Assembly: GCF_039529775.1 (NCBI RefSeq)
Contig: NZ_BAAANL010000005.1
Location: 248,001 to 312,000, forward strand
DNA length: 64,000 nt
Source: Myceligenerans crystallogenes
GTDB lineage: Bacteria > Actinomycetota > Actinomycetes > Actinomycetales > Cellulomonadaceae
Direction: 5' to 3'
A program made the translations under genes and the position numbers. Shown piece after piece: positions 53,557-61,232 of the stretch (its first letter is position 1; the number at the start of each line of letters is the position of its first letter). The notes under the pieces were generated by a model. It made no database searches and was not told where the DNA came from. It saw only the letters and a program-made list of their open reading frames with translations.

Positions 53557-54284
53557 GAGCGCTCGACCATCCTCAACGATCTCAGGGTCCTCTCCAGGTA
53601 GTACTGGCTGTACGCGGCCACCAGGCCGCTCGCCTCGTTCCGGTGCCGCGCCGTGGACGCGTCCGCCGTCGTCCAGTCCCCCGCCAGCAGCGCCGCGAGC
53701 AGCACGAACGTCTCCGGTGCCGGCGACGGCGAGCCGGGCGGGCGGCAGCGGGTGCAGACCGCCCCGCCGTGCGACACGTTGAACGCCGTGTGCGGGCCCG
53801 GCTCGCCGCAGCGCGCGCAGTCGAGCGCCGACAGCGCCCAGCCCGCCACCGCCAGTGCCCGCAGCAGGTAGGAGTCCAGCACGAGCCCCGCGACGTGGTG
53901 GCGTTCCGCGAGCGCCCGCAGGGCGCCCGCGAGCAGCCAGTACTGCTGCACGGCGGGCTCGTCCTCGTGGCTGACGAGCCGGTCGGCTGCCTCCAGCATG
54001 GCGGTCCCGGCGGTGTAGAGCTCGTAGTCCTCGCAGATGGGGCGGGCGTAGGCGCCGATGGTCTCGGCCTGCGTGACGGTGTCGAGGGTGCGGCCGGTGT
54101 GGAACTGCACGTCCACGGACATGAACGGCTCCAGCCGCGCCCCGAACCGGGACGACGTGCGCCGTACCCCGCGCCCGACGGCGCGCACCTTCCCGCGCTC
54201 GCGCGTCAGGAAGGTCACGATCCGGTCGGCCTCGCCCAGCTTCTGGGTACGCAGCACGATCGCATCGTCTCGGTACAGGGGCAC
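53553..54284 (-). CDS. recO: DNA repair protein RecO
   Basis: The 243-residue protein helps load RecA in the RecFOR pathway. The N-terminal OB-fold (YRDDAIVLRTQKLGEADRIVTFLTRERGKVRAVGRGVRRTSSRFGARLEPF) is followed by a helical domain with a four-cysteine zinc site (CARCG and CTRC). GTG 54284 was chosen because conserved sequence starts immediately; GTG 54290 is also possible. It overlaps uppS by four bases. Confidence 0.93.
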   Translation of the reverse strand: MPLYRDDAIVLRTQKLGEADRIVTFLTRERGKVRAVGRGVRRTSSRFGARLEPFMSVDVQFHTGRTLDTVTQAETIGAYARPICEDYELYTAGTAMLEAADRLVSHEDEPAVQQYWLLAGALRALAERHHVAGLVLDSYLLRALAVAGWALSALDCARCGEPGPHTAFNVSHGGAVCTRCRPPGSPSPAPETFVLLAALLAGDWTTADASTARHRNEASGLVAAYSQYYLERTLRSLRMVERS

Positions 54285-54315
54285 GGCCACATCATCGCAC
54301 TCCTGTCCGACACGG

Positions 54316-54909
54316 TCACCGTCCGGCGGGATCACCGCTCCGCGCACCGGGCCCGGCGTCGACGTCGTCGCCGCCGCCGAGGTCCGTGCAGTCGACGACG
54401 GCGGCGCCGTGCGCCTCCAGGTACCTCGCGGCGCCGCGATCCCCGGTCACCGACGCCCCGACCGCCGTCCAGTGATCGCGCCCGATCACCACGGGGTGGC
54501 CGGGCCGCCCCCCGTAGGCCGCCCGGCGCAGCATCGCGCGCGCCGGGCCCGGCGGCGACGGCGGGAAGGACGGAGCCTCCAGAAGCCGGCCGATCGCGTC
54601 GGCGCGCAGCCCGGGCAGGTCGACGAGCGTGATCACCGCGACGTCGGCGTCACCCTGCGCCAGGGTCCCGAGGCCCGCGCGCAACGAGGCCGACATCCCG
54701 TCCCTCCAGTCCGGGACGACGACGACGTCCGCCCCTCCGGGGACGAGGCCGGCGGCCTCGTCCGCGCGGGAGCCGAGGGTGACGACCACCCGCTCGCACC
54801 CGGCGTCGCGCAGCAGGGAGCACGCCCGCCGCACCCAGGGCACGCCGTCGGCCGAGGCCGCGAGCGCCTTCGGCCTCCCGAACCGGGACCCGGCGCCCGC
54901 GGCGAGCAC
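54316..54909 (-). CDS. MobA/MocA-like nucleotidyltransferase (molybdenum cofactor nucleotide transfer)
   Basis: The 197-residue protein starts with LAAGAGSRFGRPKAL, the nucleotide-binding motif of NTP transferases of the MobA/MocA group. It also has VVTLGSRADEAAGLVPGGADVVVVPDWRDGMSASLRAGL, LVDLPGLRADAI and GHPVVIGRDHW. In molybdenum hydroxylase loci these proteins attach CMP or GMP to the cofactor. It follows the XdhC gene by 23 bases on the same strand. GTG 54909 leaves a slightly short N-terminus; the frame is open further upstream without a better start. Confidence 0.85.
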   Translation of the reverse strand: MLAAGAGSRFGRPKALAASADGVPWVRRACSLLRDAGCERVVVTLGSRADEAAGLVPGGADVVVVPDWRDGMSASLRAGLGTLAQGDADVAVITLVDLPGLRADAIGRLLEAPSFPPSPPGPARAMLRRAAYGGRPGHPVVIGRDHWTAVGASVTGDRGAARYLEAHGAAVVDCTDLGGGDDVDAGPGARSGDPAGR

Positions 54910-54932
54910 GATCCCTGCCGCCCGGAACGTGG

Positions 54933-56093
54933 TCAGCTCCCGACGCCCGCGTGGATCGGACCCGACCTGGCGGTCAGCGATCTTCCCGAGCCGCCCCAGC
55001 GCGTGGAGACGATCTCCGCGGCGATGCTGACCGCGGTCTCCTCCGGGGTCCGGGCGCCGAGGTCCAGGCCGATGGGGCTGTGCAGGCGGGCGAGGGCGTC
55101 GTCGGGCACCCCGGCCTCGCGCAGCCGCGCGAGGCGGTCGTCGTGGGTGCGGCGGGAGCCCATCGCCCCGACGTACGCGGCGTCCAGGCCGAGGGCGATC
55201 TCCAGGACGGGGACGTCGAACTTCGGGTCGTGGGTCAGGACGCAGATCACGGTGCGCCCGTCGACGCGCCCCGCCTCGGCCTCCGCGCGCAGGTAGCGGT
55301 GGGGCCAGTCGGTGACGACCTCGTCGGCGCCGGGGAACCGCGTGGCGGTGGCGAAGAGGGGACGTGCGTCGCAGACGGTGACGTGGTACCCGAGGAACGA
55401 GCCCATGCGTGCGGTGGCGGCGGCGAAGTCGATGGCACCGAACACGAGCAGGCGCGGGCGCGGTGCGAACGAGGCGACGAACACGCGGGCGCCCGCACCC
55501 CGTCGTTCGCCGTCGGGGCCGTAGGTGATCGTCTCGCTGAGCCCGCCGGCGAGCAGGCCGAGGGCGTCGTCGCGCACGGCGTCGTCCATCCGCGCCGAGG
55601 CGAGGACGGCGGGGCCTGCCGACGTCGGGGACGACGCCGCCCCGCCCGGACGCAGGACCATCCGCCGGCCAACGAGCGACGCGACCGGGTGCTCGACGAG
55701 CGTGGCGACGGCGACCGGACGCCCCGCGGCGACGTCGTCGGCGATCTGCCCGAGCTCCGGGAAGGACTCCCTGTCGACGCGTTCGGTGAACACGTCCAGG
55801 ATGCCGCCGCAGGTGAGGCCGACGGCGAACGCGTCGTCGTCGGAGATGCCGTAGCGCCGCAGCACGGGCCCGCCGGAGACCGCCACCTCGTGCGCCAGGT
55901 CGAACACGGCGCCCTCGACGCAGCCGCCGGAGACCGATCCGACAGCACGCGACGTGCCGTCGTCACCCGGGCCGACGAGCATCACCGCGCCGGGCGGGCG
56001 AGGCGCGGAACGGAAGGTGCCCACGACGGTTCCCATCCCCACGGACCTTCCTGCGCGCCACCATCCGAGCAGCTCGTCCATCACGTCGCGCAC
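54933..56093 (-). CDS. xdhC: XdhC/CoxI-family molybdenum hydroxylase maturation factor
   Basis: The 386-residue protein has the N-terminal XdhC/CoxI domain (ELLGWWRAGRSVGMGTVVGTFRSAPRPPGAVMLV, VGSVSGGCVEGAVFDLA, FAVGLTCGGILDVFTE) and the C-terminal Rossmann domain (RLLVFGAIDFAAATARMGSFLGYHVTVCDAR, VLTHDPKFDVPVLEIAL, YVGAMGSRRTHDDRLARLREAGV). It delivers sulfurated molybdenum cofactor to xanthine-dehydrogenase or CO-dehydrogenase-type enzymes. GTG 56093 is preceded by GGAGGTGATC. It is divergent from the AvrD operon, with the 53-bp element between them. Confidence 0.92.
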   Translation of the reverse strand: MRDVMDELLGWWRAGRSVGMGTVVGTFRSAPRPPGAVMLVGPGDDGTSRAVGSVSGGCVEGAVFDLAHEVAVSGGPVLRRYGISDDDAFAVGLTCGGILDVFTERVDRESFPELGQIADDVAAGRPVAVATLVEHPVASLVGRRMVLRPGGAASSPTSAGPAVLASARMDDAVRDDALGLLAGGLSETITYGPDGERRGAGARVFVASFAPRPRLLVFGAIDFAAATARMGSFLGYHVTVCDARPLFATATRFPGADEVVTDWPHRYLRAEAEAGRVDGRTVICVLTHDPKFDVPVLEIALGLDAAYVGAMGSRRTHDDRLARLREAGVPDDALARLHSPIGLDLGARTPEETAVSIAAEIVSTRWGGSGRSLTARSGPIHAGVGS

Positions 56094-56150
56094 GGCGATC
56101 ACCTCCGGCGCAAACCTACCCACGGCAGAGGCCGGCCGGATGCGTTTGTG

Positions 56151-56203
56151 CTGGTAGTGCTGCCACCAGTGCCCACGGCACTGGTTCCGACGGTGGCTGG
56201 GCA
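56151..56203. promoter_or_regulatory. 53-bp duplicated element, copy 1 (between xdhC and the AvrD operon)
   Basis: These 53 bases match 61033-61085 at 44 positions without a gap. The core CCAGTGCC-CAC-GGCACTGG (56166-56184) is a perfect 8-bp inverted repeat, and in both copies the arms keep the form CCAnTGCC/GGCAnTGG. It lies in the divergent promoter region, 58 bases from xdhC and 58 bases before the ligase start. It could be an operator or a structured leader RNA. Confidence 0.75.
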
Positions 56204-56261
56204 ACCCCGACGACGAGGGTCAGGATCGATCCCGTTGGAACCGAACAAGGAGCTGACCCAC

Positions 56262-57605
56262 ATGATCGACACGTACCTCCAGCGACTTACGGTATGGCCT
56301 TCCCAGGACGCCATCATCGACGAGACAGGAAGCACGACGTACCTGACGCTCCTCGGAGACATCTCGCGGATCGGGGACGCGCTCCGTGACGCCGGCATCG
56401 GGTCGGGGGCGGTCGTCGCCGTCGAGGCGCCGCACTCCGCCCAGGCCGCCGCGGCGCTGCTCGCGCTGGCCGAGCTGCACGCGATCTGCGTCCCGATGAC
56501 GCGCCTGCCCGAGGCGAAGCGCACCGAATTCCTCGAGGTCGGTGAGGTCGAGTGGATCGTACGGATCCCGGACGACCTCACCTCCGACCCTACCGTCTCA
56601 CGCACCGGCGTCACGGCGTCGCACCCCCTGTACGACCAGCTGCGCGACAAGGCGCTGCCGGGACTCGTCCTCTTCAGTTCCGGGACGACCGGGCGCAGCA
56701 AGGCGTCCGTGCTCGACCTGAACCGGATCGTGGAGCGGTACCAGGGCAACCGCCCGGCGCAGCGGATCCTGTCGTTCCTCAACCTCGACCACATCGGTGG
56801 CATCAACACCCTGCTGCACACCCTCGGTCACGGCGGGACGGTCGTGACCGTCCCGGACCGCACGCCGGACGAGGTGCTCGCCACGGTCCAGCGACACCGG
56901 GTGAACGTGCTGCCCACCACGCCGACGTTCCTGACGATGCTGCTCATCAGCGGCGCGATCGAGAACTACGACCTGTCGTCGCTGACGCACATCACGTACG
57001 GGACCGAACCGATGCCGCAGCAGACCCTGGAGCGGCTCTCCCGGGCGCTTCCGGAGGTCCGGCTCAAGCAGACTTACGGGCTGTCCGAGCTCGGGATCCT
57101 GGCGACCCGGTCGAAGAGCGACGACAGCCTCTGGGTGAAGCTCGGCGGCGAGGGCTTCGACTACAAGATCGTGGACGACGTGCTGTGGATCAGGTCCGAG
57201 ATGGCGATGCTCGGATACCTCAACGCCGAAGCCCCGTTCGACGAGGACGGGTACTTCAACACCCAGGACTCGGTACGGGTCGACGGCGAGTACCTGCAGA
57301 TCCTCGGCCGCAGGTCCGAGATCATCAACGTCGGCGGCGAGAAGGTCTACCCCAACGAGGTCGAGTCGGTGCTGCTCGAACTCGACAACGTTATCGACGT
57401 CACGGTCTCCGGGCTGCCCAACCCGGTGACGGGCCAGGTGGTCCAGGCGGCCCTGCACCTGGCGGACGACGAGGACCTCAGAACCCTGCGCCGGCGCATC
57501 GACGCCCACTGCCGCAACCGGCTGGAGCCCTACAAGGTGCCCGCCAAGATCAGCATCACCCAGGGAGCGCACCACTCCGAGCGCTTCAAGAAGGTGCGCG
57601 CATGA
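56262..57605 (+). CDS. Adenylate-forming acyl ligase (fatty acyl-AMP/ACP ligase type)
   Basis: The 447-residue protein has the core motifs of the superfamily: LFSSGTTGRSKAS (A3, about residues 138-149), ITYGTEPMP, QTYGLSELGI (A5), GYFNTQDSVRVDGEYLQILGRRSEIINVGGEKVYPNEVE (A7-A8) and the C-terminal lysine in SERFKKVR (A10). At 447 residues it is shorter than typical acyl-CoA synthetases. With an acyl carrier protein two genes downstream, it probably activates a carboxylic acid and loads it on that carrier. AAGGAG precedes ATG 56262. It overlaps the next gene by four bases. Confidence 0.88.
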   Translation: MIDTYLQRLTVWPSQDAIIDETGSTTYLTLLGDISRIGDALRDAGIGSGAVVAVEAPHSAQAAAALLALAELHAICVPMTRLPEAKRTEFLEVGEVEWIVRIPDDLTSDPTVSRTGVTASHPLYDQLRDKALPGLVLFSSGTTGRSKASVLDLNRIVERYQGNRPAQRILSFLNLDHIGGINTLLHTLGHGGTVVTVPDRTPDEVLATVQRHRVNVLPTTPTFLTMLLISGAIENYDLSSLTHITYGTEPMPQQTLERLSRALPEVRLKQTYGLSELGILATRSKSDDSLWVKLGGEGFDYKIVDDVLWIRSEMAMLGYLNAEAPFDEDGYFNTQDSVRVDGEYLQILGRRSEIINVGGEKVYPNEVESVLLELDNVIDVTVSGLPNPVTGQVVQAALHLADDEDLRTLRRRIDAHCRNRLEPYKVPAKISITQGAHHSERFKKVRA

Positions 57606-58333
57606 GCGCTGCACGGCCCGTCGCGCTCGTCAGCGGCGCGAGCCGCGGACTCGGCCTCGCCGTCGCCGAGCACCTGCTCGACAACGGCTGGTCCGTCGCC
57701 GCGTTCAGCCGCTCGCGCACCGAGGAGCTGGACAAGGCCCTGGACCGCCGGCCCGACACCTTCTCCTGGGTGCGTGCCGACGTGGTCGCCGACGACATGC
57801 GCAGGACGGTCGCGCTGCTGGAGGAACGGACCGGCCCGATCGACGTTCTCGTCAACAACGCCGGCGTCCTGCACCAGGAGCTCTTCCTCACGACCTCCGA
57901 GCAGCGGATCGACGAGCTCTTCGCCGCGAACCTCATCGGGCCCACGCGTCTCGCCCAGGCGTGCGCCCGCCGGATGGCCGGGCGCGGGAGCGGCGTGATC
58001 CTCAACATCTCGTCGATCAACGCCCTGCGCGGCTTTCGCGGGGTGGCGCCCTACTCGGCCGCCAAGGCCGGGCTGGACGGCCTCACCCGCTCGCTCGCCC
58101 GAGAGCTGGGCCCCGCGGGCATCCGGGTCAACTCCCTGGTCCCCGGCTACTTCGAGACGGCGATGACGTCACAGGTCACCGACCAGAACCGCGACAGGAT
58201 CAAGCGGCGCACCCCGCTCGGCAGGCTCGGGACGGTTGACGAGATCGTCCGCGTCGCGGCCTTCCTCATCTCCCAGGAATCGGCCTTCATCACCGGCCAG
58301 ACCATCACAGTCGACGGAGGACTGACATCATGA
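57602..58333 (+). CDS. SDR-family reductase (3-oxoacyl-ACP reductase-like)
   Basis: The 243-residue short-chain dehydrogenase has the cofactor motif GASRGLG (12-18), NNAG, and catalytic Ser137/138, Tyr151 and Lys155 (YSAAK), then PGYFETAMT and a FabG-like C-terminus (ITGQTITVDGG). The Arg-rich segment after beta-2 (SRSRTEE) favours NADPH. In this operon it may reduce a beta-keto acyl-carrier-bound intermediate or a keto group of the AvrD product. ATGA overlaps occur at both ends. Confidence 0.9.
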   Translation: MSAARPVALVSGASRGLGLAVAEHLLDNGWSVAAFSRSRTEELDKALDRRPDTFSWVRADVVADDMRRTVALLEERTGPIDVLVNNAGVLHQELFLTTSEQRIDELFAANLIGPTRLAQACARRMAGRGSGVILNISSINALRGFRGVAPYSAAKAGLDGLTRSLARELGPAGIRVNSLVPGYFETAMTSQVTDQNRDRIKRRTPLGRLGTVDEIVRVAAFLISQESAFITGQTITVDGGLTS

Positions 58334-58605
58334 ACACCCCAGAGGTCACCACGATCGTCAACGACGCCGTCGCCGAGCTGCTCGGCGACATGCACGACCC
58401 CGACGAGGCCCTGCCGACGGACGCCTCGTTCGCGGACCTCGGTCTCAACTCCCTCATGATCGCCCGGCTCGTGATCATGCTGGAGACCGAGACCGGGCTG
58501 GACCCGTTCACCGGCGACACGTCCATCGTGGACGTGCACACGATCGGCGAGCTCGTGACCGTCTACACCGAGGCGCGCAAGCAGCCGGCCGAGGTGGGCT
58601 CGTGA
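58330..58605 (+). CDS. Acyl carrier protein
   Basis: The 91-residue acidic carrier protein has the 4'-phosphopantetheine site at Ser41 in ADLGLNSLMIARL, flanked by the usual helices. It probably carries the acyl chain activated by the upstream ligase. It is fused by ATGA overlap to the reductase and by a GTGA overlap to the AvrD-family gene. No phosphopantetheinyl transferase gene is in the window. Confidence 0.93.
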   Translation: MNTPEVTTIVNDAVAELLGDMHDPDEALPTDASFADLGLNSLMIARLVIMLETETGLDPFTGDTSIVDVHTIGELVTVYTEARKQPAEVGS

Positions 58606-59582
58606 CCACCCTGCGGCTGTCGTCGATCGACGACTACCTCGGCCCTGCCGCCCAGCGGTTCTTCGGCGCCGGCTACCGCCGTTCCGAGATCGACCTGGAC
58701 GACGTTCGCACCGGTACCGACCATGCCGCCGGCACGTTGTCGGTGAGGTACCCGCAGGACTGGTCGCGCAAGAAGACCGGCGTCGATCTCCGGCCCCACC
58801 TGTCCACGATCGACGGCCTGCTCGTCGCGGCCCAGCTCGCCGACGCCCTGCTGACCCAGAAGTTCGGGTTCACGGGGGCGGATCGTGCCGGGATCGACCT
58901 GACGAAGGTCGTGATCCAGGCCGGCACGGAACCGGACGAGGTCCTGGCGGCCGTCCCGGTGAGCGCCGGCCTCAGGCGCACCACCGAGGACGGAACCGGA
59001 CGAGCCACCTCGATGGTCGACGTGACCGTCGGCCGGATGCGGCTGCGCTGTCACACGAGCCACCGGATCGCGCGTCCCCGGGCCGACGCGGGCACCCGCC
59101 CGGTCCCCGAGGTGCTCGGGGATCCGCGGACCCGCTTCTGGGGCGAGGGCTACCGCGCCAGCCGTCAGTCGATCGACGACGTCGTCGCGGACCTGTCCTC
59201 GCTCACGGCGACCGCGAGGCTGACGACGGACGAACTGCCCGGCACGCTCGTGCACGGCCTCGGCGGGCGGCCCGACCGGGTGACCCTCGTGGACGCGTTC
59301 GTCAGCTCGCTCCAGGTCTTCCAGGTCATGCTCTACGAGCTCGACGGGCTCAGCCGGGCCGAGTCGAACACCCTCTGGATGCAGCAGACCACGCTCACAC
59401 GGGTTCCCGGGGACCGGGCGTCGCACGACGTGAGGGTCGGCATCACCTCGTCCGAGCTGCTCGAGCTCGGCGACACCACCTGGCGCAACCTCACCTTCGA
59501 GTCGACCGCCGGCCCCGTGCGCCAGCGCAGCGTGTTCGCCCACAACCTGCCGGCCGGCGCCCCGGTCCTCGCCGGCCGATAA
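58602..59582 (+). CDS. AvrD-family protein (syringolide-synthase-like)
   Basis: This 326-residue protein resembles the Pseudomonas syringae avirulence protein AvrD (about 311 residues) in length and in its conserved start: SIDDYLGPAAQRFFGAGYRRSEIDL, then VRYPQDWSRKK and RPHLSTIDGLLVAAQLADALL. A second, internally similar half begins VLGDPRTRFWGEGYRASRQSIDDV. AvrD expression leads to syringolides, acyl C-glycosides built from a beta-keto acyl unit and a pentulose. Here an acyl carrier protein directly precedes it, so a carrier-bound acyl donor is likely. The family call is from memory of the pattern, without alignment. GTG 58602 overlaps the carrier gene. Confidence 0.75.
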   Translation: MTTLRLSSIDDYLGPAAQRFFGAGYRRSEIDLDDVRTGTDHAAGTLSVRYPQDWSRKKTGVDLRPHLSTIDGLLVAAQLADALLTQKFGFTGADRAGIDLTKVVIQAGTEPDEVLAAVPVSAGLRRTTEDGTGRATSMVDVTVGRMRLRCHTSHRIARPRADAGTRPVPEVLGDPRTRFWGEGYRASRQSIDDVVADLSSLTATARLTTDELPGTLVHGLGGRPDRVTLVDAFVSSLQVFQVMLYELDGLSRAESNTLWMQQTTLTRVPGDRASHDVRVGITSSELLELGDTTWRNLTFESTAGPVRQRSVFAHNLPAGAPVLAGR

Positions 59583-59604
59583 CCCCACCCACCAAGGAGA
59601 AATC

Positions 59605-60318
59605 ATGAAACTGGCGATCTCCGGCACGTACTCGTCCGGAAAGACCTCCACGGTCATCGCGCTGTCCTACTACACCGGCGTCCCGCGCACCGTCGCCCGT
59701 GCCATCCGGGAGATCATGCCCGAGGCCGTGCCGGGAAAGCGGCTCGCGGACGTCACCCCCGCCGAGTACGTCCAGCTCGCGGTCCGCCGCCACTCGGGAC
59801 GCGTGGCGGCCGAGGCCCGGCTGGGCGACACCTTCATCTCCGACGGGACGTCCCTGCAGGAGTGGATCTACGCCGCTGCGCGCGTCCAGTTCGGCATGGA
59901 CCCGAACAGCGGCCGGAACACCGCGGTGCCCCGCGAGGAGCTCAGCGGCGACATGCTGTTCTTCGAGCAGGTGACCGGGCAGCTCGGCCAGGCGTTCCGC
60001 CAGCACGTCGCGGACACCTACGACGCCGTCGTGCACCTGGTCAACGACCGGCCGATCGCCGACGACGGTCACCGGCCGATGAACGAGGCGTTCCGCAGGT
60101 ACTGCGACGACATGCTGCTGAGCACGGTGCAGGAACTCGGGATCCCCCTCCACGAGTACCGGGGGTCGCTCGAGGAGCGGCTCGTGCAGATCTCGGAGCG
60201 CTTCTCCTTCACGCCGGTGATGTCCACCGACGAGGCGATCACGCGGATGCGCGAGGACTACGCGGCGATCGACACGCGGCTCGAGCACGAGCGCGCGCTG
60301 GCGGGAACCTCTCGGTGA
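59605..60318 (+). CDS. P-loop ATPase/kinase-like protein (AAA_28/NadR-kinase type)
   Basis: The 237-residue protein starts with KLAISGTYSSGKTSTVIAL, a Walker A P-loop at residues 7-14, as in NadR kinase and AAA_28 proteins. It then has TFISDGTSLQEWIYAAARVQFGMDP with a possible Walker B-like Asp and VVHLVNDRPIADDGHRPMNEAFRRYCDD. These proteins are often small-molecule or lipid kinases or nucleotide switches. In this operon phosphorylation of the sugar-like partner of the AvrD reaction or of the product is one idea. AAGGAG precedes ATG 59605. It overlaps the thioesterase gene by four bases. Confidence 0.75.
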   Translation: MKLAISGTYSSGKTSTVIALSYYTGVPRTVARAIREIMPEAVPGKRLADVTPAEYVQLAVRRHSGRVAAEARLGDTFISDGTSLQEWIYAAARVQFGMDPNSGRNTAVPREELSGDMLFFEQVTGQLGQAFRQHVADTYDAVVHLVNDRPIADDGHRPMNEAFRRYCDDMLLSTVQELGIPLHEYRGSLEERLVQISERFSFTPVMSTDEAITRMREDYAAIDTRLEHERALAGTSR

Positions 60319-61232
60319 CGGTGCTCTTCTGCCTGCCGTACGCGGGCGGGGACGCCACGACCCTCTACGGGTCGTGGCGCGCCCCGCTCGCGCCCGGCAC
60401 CGAGGTCGTCCCGCTCGACTTCCCGGGCCGCGGCCGCCGGCACCGGGAGCCCGTGGCCGCCTCGCCGGAGCAGCTCGTGGACGACGTCCTGGACGCGGTT
60501 CGCCGGCAGGTCCGCCCCGGCGAGCCCTGGGCGGTGTTCGGGCACAGCATGGGTGCGATGGTGGCTCACCGGGCCGCCGCGGAGGCGTCCCACCGGACGG
60601 GCACCACTCCCCCGCGGGCGGTGTTCGTCTCCGGGCGCCGCCCGCCCGGCGACGGGCCGGTGTCCCCGGTCGGCATCGGGTCGCTCGACGAGCTCCTGGC
60701 GAACGCCGCCTCCTGGGGCGGCATACCCCCGGACCTCACCGCGCGCCCGCACCTCGCCAGGCCCCTCCTCGCCGGGCTCGCGCACGACCTGTCGCTGTCC
60801 CACGACCCCGTGCGCACCCCGCCGGTCCTCGACTGCCCGGTCCACGTCCTGTGGAGCGACGGCGATCCGCTCACCCGCCCGGACCGCATCGGCGGCTGGG
60901 CGCTCGTCTCGCGCGGGCCGGTGACCTTCCACCGGTTCGCCGGGGATCACTTCTTCATCGGCCCCACCGGTGCCCGTGCCCTCCCGGTCGTCCGCCAGGT
61001 CCTGTCCTCCGAGGTCGCGGGCGACCCGTTACCTGGTGGTGCCACCACCACTGCCGACGGCAATGGTCCCGATGGAGGCTGGGCACCGGCTTCCGGCCAG
61101 GGAAAGGTGGATGCCACGGGGTTCGGTCGGCCTACCGCCGCGCAGACCGGTCACAGATCTGGTCCCTCCGATTCCCGCTCGCTCGAACGACGCCGTCTCC
61201 TCGCGCGGCCGGCACCACAAGGAGGATCATGA
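60315..61232 (+). CDS. Type II thioesterase with an unexplained C-terminal tail
   Basis: The 305-residue protein has the type II thioesterase pattern: LFCLPYAGGDATTLYGSWRAPL, VVPLDFPGRGRRHREP, VFGHSMGAMVAHRAA (Ser78), LWSDGDPLTRP (Asp) and FAGDHFFIGP (His). Such enzymes remove stalled acyl groups from carrier proteins or release products. Family length is about 240-260; residues after about 238 form a low-complexity tail with many A/T-ending codons, encoded by DNA that includes the second 53-bp element. The tail may be chance open frame over a promoter region. GTG 60315 overlaps the upstream stop, and the stop overlaps the exporter ATG. Confidence 0.85.
   Translation: MTVLFCLPYAGGDATTLYGSWRAPLAPGTEVVPLDFPGRGRRHREPVAASPEQLVDDVLDAVRRQVRPGEPWAVFGHSMGAMVAHRAAAEASHRTGTTPPRAVFVSGRRPPGDGPVSPVGIGSLDELLANAASWGGIPPDLTARPHLARPLLAGLAHDLSLSHDPVRTPPVLDCPVHVLWSDGDPLTRPDRIGGWALVSRGPVTFHRFAGDHFFIGPTGARALPVVRQVLSSEVAGDPLPGGATTTADGNGPDGGWAPASGQGKVDATGFGRPTAAQTGHRSGPSDSRSLERRRLLARPAPQGGS
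61033..61085. promoter_or_regulatory. 53-bp duplicated element, copy 2 (ahead of the exporter gene)
   Basis: It matches copy 1 (56151-56203) at 44 of 53 positions. The core CCACTGCC-GAC-GGCAATGG (61048-61066) keeps the CCAnTGCC/GGCAnTGG arms, and an additional TGGTGGTG-C-CACCACCA palindrome occupies 61034-61050. It lies inside the 3' part of the thioesterase reading frame, 143 bases before the exporter start. Confidence 0.75.

Noticed and set aside
56151..56203. A known riboswitch class for the 53-bp element (a GGGCAACC stretch recalls SAM riboswitch cores)
   Set aside because: The surrounding helices and lengths of the SAM classes are missing, and the differences between the two copies do not show compensating base changes; it is kept as an unnamed element.
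54951..56261. Long N-terminal extension of the ligase frame
   Set aside because: The frame is open upstream but runs antisense through xdhC without similarity; ATG 56262 has a ribosome binding site and the usual family start.
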